Shown: positions 59,471 to 64,000 of the stretch, one piece after another | Position numbering within the stretch: position 1 is the first letter of the stretch | How the letters are laid out: each line of letters opens with the position of its first letter | From: Hydrogenovibrio halophilus DSM 15072 | GTDB lineage: Bacteria; Pseudomonadota; Gammaproteobacteria; Thiomicrospirales; Thiomicrospiraceae | Direction of reading: 5' to 3' | Assembly: GCF_000384235.1 (NCBI RefSeq) | Contig: NZ_KB913033.1 | Location: forward strand, 937,164 to 1,001,163 | Length of the DNA: 64,000 nt | Program-made: the position numbers and the translations under genes | Notes under the pieces: model-generated | What the model was told of the DNA's origin: nothing | What the model saw: only the letters and a program-made list of their open reading frames with translations | Database searches by the model: none

Positions 59471-60754
59471 TTAGTATCGCCACACCATTTGTGCACTGAA
59501 AATATTGACCGTGGAATCGTATTTGCCTTTCAGGGTGTTGGTGCCCAGTGAATTGGTCTGGGCATAATTCACCTTGGCCTTGTCGGCCCACAAATGGCTG
59601 TAGCCCAGATCCAGGGTCCAGTTTTGGGCCAGATCATAACCCAGCCCCACGGAAAACCAGCGGCGGTCCACATCCGGGTTGCGCGGTGAACGATGGGTTT
59701 TGTCCGGCACCGGCGTGTTGTCATAGGCCAGCCCTGTGCGCAAACGTAATGCGTCGCTGGCGTGATAAACCGCGCCCAGACTGTAGCGCCAGCTGTCTTT
59801 GAAATTTTGATTGGCGTTGGTCACATTGCCATTTTCATATTTCATCACCAACTCGTCATAGGCCGACCATTGGGTCCAGGTCGTGCTGGCCAATAATTGC
59901 CATTTTTCGGCAAGATGGTAATCCACGGCCAGAGACGCCGAAGCGGGCATGGTCACAGACGAACTGGCGTCCATGTCATACAGCGAACCGGAAACGGCCG
60001 AATCAATGCCCTGATAATCGACTTTTCCCTGGACATCGTGCTGCACTTGCGAACGGTAAGCCAAACCCATATTCAGCCGATCCAGCGGCTGAAACATGAT
60101 GCCCGCATTCCAGCCGAGGGCCCAACTGTCGCCGGTGACTTTGGCATTGCCATCCTCGGCACCCAATGCGGATTGATTGATCTTTTGCTCCAACACCACA
60201 TCCACGTATTGCGCATTCAAACCCAGCCCAACTTGCCACTGATCATTGATCGCTGTGCTCCAGGCCGGATTGAGGTTGACCGTTTTCAGATCGGTTTCGG
60301 TGGCGTGATAACGGCCGACCCAATCTTCGTCATAGGAAATATGCTGCCCGAAGGGCACATTGATGCCCAGGCCCAGCGTGTGGTTGCCAAAACGCTGGGC
60401 CCAGTACAGGTTGGGCACAAATCCCACGGTTGCACCGTCATCCCCTCCGCTGCCCTCATCCGCTGATCCGGCAAATGTTGAACCTTGATCGCTGAAACGC
60501 GCCGTCGGCGCAATCACATGCCCGGCCAACGCGATTTGATTGGATGCCAGATTCGACAACACCGCCGGATTGAACCACATGCTGCTGACGTCCTGACGTT
60601 CCGCCGCCGCACCTGCATAAGACAGGCCTTGCCCACTGGCCGATTGTTCCACCAACTGAAACCCGGAAGCCTGCAACGGCGGCGACAGCACCAGGGTCAA
60701 TGCGGACAGGGAAAACGACAAACCCTGGATGGAAACACGCGCTGCGAGCTTCAT
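59471..60754 (-). CDS. FadL/OMPP1-family outer-membrane protein
   Basis: This 427-residue beta-barrel precursor has a signal peptide (cut near LQA/SGFQL) and the FadL opening ASGFQLVEQSASGQGLSYAGAAAERQDVSSMWFNPAVLSNL, the N-terminal hatch that guides hydrophobic substrates. The rest is amphipathic beta-strands, ending in Phe-free VWRY. FadL proteins import long-chain fatty acids or other hydrophobics. It abuts the LplT-like gene with no gap, so import and phospholipid reacylation genes form one operon. ATG 60754 has CAGGAATC upstream. Confidence 0.9.
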   Translation of the reverse strand: MKLAARVSIQGLSFSLSALTLVLSPPLQASGFQLVEQSASGQGLSYAGAAAERQDVSSMWFNPAVLSNLASNQIALAGHVIAPTARFSDQGSTFAGSADEGSGGDDGATVGFVPNLYWAQRFGNHTLGLGINVPFGQHISYDEDWVGRYHATETDLKTVNLNPAWSTAINDQWQVGLGLNAQYVDVVLEQKINQSALGAEDGNAKVTGDSWALGWNAGIMFQPLDRLNMGLAYRSQVQHDVQGKVDYQGIDSAVSGSLYDMDASSSVTMPASASLAVDYHLAEKWQLLASTTWTQWSAYDELVMKYENGNVTNANQNFKDSWRYSLGAVYHASDALRLRTGLAYDNTPVPDKTHRSPRNPDVDRRWFSVGLGYDLAQNWTLDLGYSHLWADKAKVNYAQTNSLGTNTLKGKYDSTVNIFSAQMVWRY

Positions 60755-60901
60755 AAACGATTCCTGAATGAAAACATCCCTGCATTTTAGCAACTGATCA
60801 TGCCGGGCGGATTGAATCTGGTTATGGGTCATTAAATCCGCCCGGAGCGGAAACGCCTTCGGCCAAAAAAGTCTGCAAAAGCCCGGTCAAATGCCTTTTT
60901 G

Positions 60902-60913
60902 ACCAGGCCTGGT
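60902..60913. repeat. Iterated palindrome
   Basis: Perfect ACCAGGCCTGGT preceded by a T-run, between prlC and the fadL-like gene. A GCCCG-CTGCA-CGGGC hairpin lies at 60931-60945 beside it; together they may end prlC transcription. Confidence 0.9.
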
Positions 60914-60955
60914 GGTGAGGCCTGTGCAGAGCCCGCTGCACGGGCTGGTGTTTTC

Positions 60956-63025
60956 TCAGGCCGCTTTGATCCCGGTATGACGGAGCAAGGCATCGATTTT
61001 GGGTTCGCGTCCGCGGAATTGTTTGAACAACGCCATTGGATTGACCGAACCGCCTGCGGCCAGAATGGTGTTTTTAAAGCGCGCGCCCGTGTCCGGGTTC
61101 AGAATCCCGGTTTCTTCAAACAGACTGAAGGCATCCGCCGACAGCACTTCGGCCCATTTGTAGCTGTAATAGCCCGCAGCGTAGCCCCCGGCAAAAATAT
61201 GCGCAAAGCTGTGTGGAAAGCGGTGATAAGCCGGTGGTTTGACCACGGCGACCTGCTCTCGCACCTTGTCCAGATGCGCCAGAATCGCCCGGCTGTCTTC
61301 GACTGGCTCGGCGGCATGCAAACCAAAATCAAACAGCGAAAATTCCAGTTGGCGCACCATCATCATCGCCGACTGAAAACCGCGGCTTTCACGCAAACGG
61401 GCCAGCCATTCGTCCGGCAAGGTTTCGCCCGTGTCCACGTGCGCGGTCATCAGGTCGATGCCTTCACGTTCCCAGCAGAAGTTTTCCATAAACTGCGACG
61501 GCAACTCCACCGCGTCCCAGGGCACACCATTGATCCCGGAGACATCAAAATGCTCCATTTCAGTGAGCATGTGATGCAAGCCGTGACCGAATTCATGAAA
61601 CAGGGTGGTGACCTCGTCATGGGTCAGACACGCCGGCGTGTCACCCACCGGCGGGGTGAAGTTGCACACCAGATACGCCACCGGCACCTGCAAACCGTTT
61701 TTGGGATCCTGCCAGCGACTGATCGCCGAATCCATCCAAGCGCCGCCGCGTTTGTGTTCGCGCGCATACAAATCCAGATAGAATCCGGCTTTCAATTCGT
61801 CGGCTTCGTCCACCAATTCAAAATAACGCACCTCATCATGCCAGACCGGCACCCCACTTTTTTCTCGCACCCGCACCCCAAACAACCGCTCGGTGACCGC
61901 AAACAGGCCCTCGATCACTTTGGTCACGGGAAAATAAGGTTTCAGCGCTTCCTTGGACAGATTGAGCGTGGCTTGCTTGTATTTTTCCGAGGCATAGGCC
62001 ACATCCCAAGGCAGAAAATCCTGAAGACCCAGTGCCTTTTGCGCAAAGGCTTTCAGCGCGGCCAGCTCTTTTTCCGCCTGGGGTTTGGACTGTTCCGCCA
62101 GATCGTTCAAAAATTGAAACACCGCTTGCGTGGAACCGGCCATTTTGGTGGCCAGCGACAATTCGGCAGAGGACTCAAAGCCGAGCAGTTGCGCTTTCTG
62201 GTGACGCAATTGCAAAATCTCCGGCATCAGGGGGCTGTTGTCGAATTCGGTGTTGTCGGCCTGATCGGACGCGCGGGTGGCAAAGGCCTGGTAGACTTCT
62301 TCGCGCAAATCGCGGTTGTCGGCATAGGTCATCACCGCCAGATAGGACGGAATGTCCAGCGTTACCAGCCAGCCCTTCTGATCTTTTTGCTCGGCCAATT
62401 GCGCCAGCAAACCCATGGACGCGTCCGGCAACCCGGCCAGTTCGCTTTCATCGGTCACCAGTTTTGACCAGGCCTGGGTGCCTTTGAGCACATTGTTACC
62501 AAATGCGCTGCTCAATTGCGACAACCGCTGAGAAATGCGCTTGTATTCGCCCTGTTGCTCGGCGGGCAAATCAATGCCTGAGAGTTTGAAATCGCGCAAG
62601 GCGTCTTCGATCACCTTTTTCTGCGCCAGCGAATAATGGGTATATTCCTCCGAGTGCGCCAGTTGTCTGAACTTATCAAACAGACCTTTGTTCTGCCCGA
62701 TTTGCGTGCTGTAATCACTGACCATGTCCAGACAACCGGTATAGGCCTCGTGCCAGAGATCGGAATTTTTGACCCCATCCAAATGCCCAATCGGTCCCCA
62801 GACCCGTTCAAACCGATTATGCAACCGTTCCAACGGCACCACAAACGTCTCCCAAGTCGGGTCGGCGTCATCCGCCACCAACGCGTCAATCGCCGCCAGA
62901 TTTTCCGAAATCACGGTTTCCACCGCCGGCGCAATGTGTTCCACGTGAAACGATTCGAATTTCGGTAATCCGCTCACGTCCAGTAGCGGGTTGGCGTCAG
63001 AAGTGTGCAGTATTTGTGCGGTCAT
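60956..63025 (-). CDS. prlC: Oligopeptidase A
   Basis: This 689-residue cytosolic M3 zinc metallopeptidase degrades short peptides, including cleaved signal peptides. The zinc motif HEFGHGLHH is near 465, with the third ligand Glu in SQFMENFCWE downstream and the substrate loop AGGYAAGYYSYKWAEVLSADAF near 625. The length is close to E. coli PrlC (680). AAGGAC precedes the ATG. A parS-like site (62937) is read as SFHVEHI near the start, and a near copy of the iterated palindrome (62467) encodes TQAWSKL. Confidence 0.95.
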   Translation of the reverse strand: MTAQILHTSDANPLLDVSGLPKFESFHVEHIAPAVETVISENLAAIDALVADDADPTWETFVVPLERLHNRFERVWGPIGHLDGVKNSDLWHEAYTGCLDMVSDYSTQIGQNKGLFDKFRQLAHSEEYTHYSLAQKKVIEDALRDFKLSGIDLPAEQQGEYKRISQRLSQLSSAFGNNVLKGTQAWSKLVTDESELAGLPDASMGLLAQLAEQKDQKGWLVTLDIPSYLAVMTYADNRDLREEVYQAFATRASDQADNTEFDNSPLMPEILQLRHQKAQLLGFESSAELSLATKMAGSTQAVFQFLNDLAEQSKPQAEKELAALKAFAQKALGLQDFLPWDVAYASEKYKQATLNLSKEALKPYFPVTKVIEGLFAVTERLFGVRVREKSGVPVWHDEVRYFELVDEADELKAGFYLDLYAREHKRGGAWMDSAISRWQDPKNGLQVPVAYLVCNFTPPVGDTPACLTHDEVTTLFHEFGHGLHHMLTEMEHFDVSGINGVPWDAVELPSQFMENFCWEREGIDLMTAHVDTGETLPDEWLARLRESRGFQSAMMMVRQLEFSLFDFGLHAAEPVEDSRAILAHLDKVREQVAVVKPPAYHRFPHSFAHIFAGGYAAGYYSYKWAEVLSADAFSLFEETGILNPDTGARFKNTILAAGGSVNPMALFKQFRGREPKIDALLRHTGIKAA
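62937..62952. other. parS-like site (ParB binding)
   Basis: TGTTCCACGTGAAACG matches the parS consensus at 14 of 16 positions; one of the two differences is at a position that varies in Bacillus sites. Confidence 0.65.
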
Positions 63026-63060
63026 AAATGTCCTTGTTCTTAATTCAAAATTTTCCAGAA

Positions 63061-63090
63061 ATATCTAAAAATATCTAAAAATATCTAAAG
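63061..63090. repeat. Three tandem 10-bp AT-rich repeats
   Basis: ATATCTAAAA occurs three times head to tail (last copy ending in G), followed by a degenerate fourth. It lies upstream of prlC and next to the end of the AT-rich regulator gene. Confidence 0.9.
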
Positions 63091-63095
63091 TTATC

Positions 63096-64000
63096 TTAAA
63101 AATCCTTTTTAGACATTTGCCAGGATTTACCTTCTGGCTCGATCAAACCCTCCTTTTTAAGGGCCTGCAGGAGGTTCCTAACCTTATTATCTTTCTGCCG
63201 TTCATCTAAAACATCGGGAAGTTTGTCTAAAATAAGTTTGTTAATGTCTAAACGTTTCGCTTTTCCAAACTTCTCTATGTACTCGCAAATAAGCTGCTTG
63301 TAATGCTGGTCGTCTAACCCCCGGTTTCGAATATAATCAGCCTGACTTTCACTGTAAGATGCCACGCGAGCAGAGATATAAAAATTCGGCTTTCTTCCTT
63401 CAATGAAGCCTTGTCGCTTCAAATACCGGGCTTGTTCAGCCGTCAAAGGTTTTTGTTTTTGAACCCTATCTAACAAAATTATATCGTCCAAACTCAAATC
63501 AGGCATTTCCGCCAATTTTCGCGCATATTTAATATCCACCACGCGCCCGGTAATCATGACTTGTACTCGTTCATGGGATAAATCGTATTCAGGCAAAGGA
63601 AAAAAACGATCTTTCTGAATCACAAACATTTTTTTAATGCCACTACCAATCGTATCAATCATATTGAGATTGACCATTGCATCTGTAAGAAACCGGTTGC
63701 GATAACGCGGTTCAGGCGCATCCGAATGAATAACATGCTCAACGGTTCCCGGAATAAAGCTTCCAGGATTGCTAAAACACAGTCGTCCATCTTCAAATTC
63801 AACAACGGTGATCTTTCCCCCCGCTTCATAATCCTGATGAGCAATCGCATTGTTTAAAGCTTCACGAATAATATAAGGATCGTATTGATCTACCTCCTCA
63901 GGAAACAAACTCCCTTCATCCATGTAGCGGTATTTCAGATTCCTAATCTTTTTATAAACCTGTTCGGCATTGATGAGCAAAGGGCAGGAAAAGTGTTCAT
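63096..64000 (-). CDS. ATP-binding transcriptional regulator (AlbA_2/COG2865-like), partial
   Basis: The visible 301 residues are the C-terminal part of a protein that continues past the right edge. It has the HATPase_4-like block YIIREALNNAIAHQDYEAGGKITVVEFEDGRLCFSNPGSFIPG, then MIDTIGSGIKKMFVIQKDRFFPLPEYDL, as in AlbA_2/Fic-associated ATP-binding regulators. A winged-helix tail (LTAEQARYLKRQGFIEGRKPNFYIS and LLQALKKEGLIEPEGKSW) ends it. The codons are clearly AT-richer than the rest of the window, which suggests horizontal gain. Such genes are common in genomic islands, sometimes near restriction-modification systems. Confidence 0.85.
   Translation of the reverse strand, partial: EHFSCPLLINAEQVYKKIRNLKYRYMDEGSLFPEEVDQYDPYIIREALNNAIAHQDYEAGGKITVVEFEDGRLCFSNPGSFIPGTVEHVIHSDAPEPRYRNRFLTDAMVNLNMIDTIGSGIKKMFVIQKDRFFPLPEYDLSHERVQVMITGRVVDIKYARKLAEMPDLSLDDIILLDRVQKQKPLTAEQARYLKRQGFIEGRKPNFYISARVASYSESQADYIRNRGLDDQHYKQLICEYIEKFGKAKRLDINKLILDKLPDVLDERQKDNKVRNLLQALKKEGLIEPEGKSWQMSKKDF

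Noticed and set aside
1-64000. CRISPR arrays, rRNA or tRNA genes, complete insertion sequences, prophage genes
   Set aside because: No spaced direct repeats, no rRNA or cloverleaf-like sequence and no transposase, integrase or phage structural gene could be seen.

Overview
The window looks like a stretch of a free-living, motile gammaproteobacterial chromosome of moderate to high GC. The evidence is a run of gammaproteobacterial core genes in familiar pairings: trxA-rho, mutY-yggX, hemC-hemD-hemX-hemY, pta-ackA, cmoA-cmoB, aas with an LplT-like transporter, DUF3581, mltC and prlC. I cannot name the genus. Motility is implied by a sigma-28-type promoter before a YjfB-like gene and a sigma-54-type promoter before a cytosolic chemoreceptor. 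Several parS-like sites suggest the window may lie in the origin-proximal part of the chromosome.

Layout. 1-3.7 kb: a gene cut by the left edge, a 224-bp imperfectly palindromic element, an AhpD-like gene, an orphan FetA-like ATPase and uvrD. 4.3-12.2 kb: trxA, rho, rpmE2, a degenerate thermonuclease-like protein, hemE, an EAL/HDOD protein, yggX, mutY and trmB. 12.3-19.6 kb: an AsmA-like gene, hemW, a second copy of the palindromic element, pta-ackA and a YjfB-like motility gene. 19.7-31.3 kb: hemYXDC, a thioredoxin-like lipoprotein, argH, a diguanylate cyclase, apt, an unrecognised Q/N/T-rich protein, trxC and a TPR protein like the C-terminal half of CnoX. 31.3-38.6 kb and 47.4-54.5 kb: two complete MoxR/DUF58/DUF4381/VWA/VWA-TPR/BatD-like operons in opposite orientation, the first apparently frameshifted in its DUF4381 gene. 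Between them lie DUF3581, an ArsR-rhodanese fusion, the chemoreceptor, a PAS-GGDEF protein, a NUC endonuclease, mltC and cmoAB. 54.5-64 kb: a third copy of the palindromic element, a membrane GGDEF protein, a fadL-like/lplT-like/aas operon, prlC, and an AT-richer ATP-binding regulator gene cut by the right edge.

The most striking feature is not a gene. The perfect 12-bp palindrome ACCAGGCCTGGT occurs 18 times, plus about nine near matches, inside genes and between them. Flanking T- and A-runs often lengthen it. Inside genes it is nearly always read as Gln-Ala-Trp, often followed by Ser-Lys. This is the strongest candidate for an undescribed genome-wide signal, such as an uptake sequence, a nucleoid or segregation site, or a methylation target. 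The second novelty is the three-copy ERIC-like palindromic element, two copies of which carry the same 36-bp hairpin insert at different internal positions.
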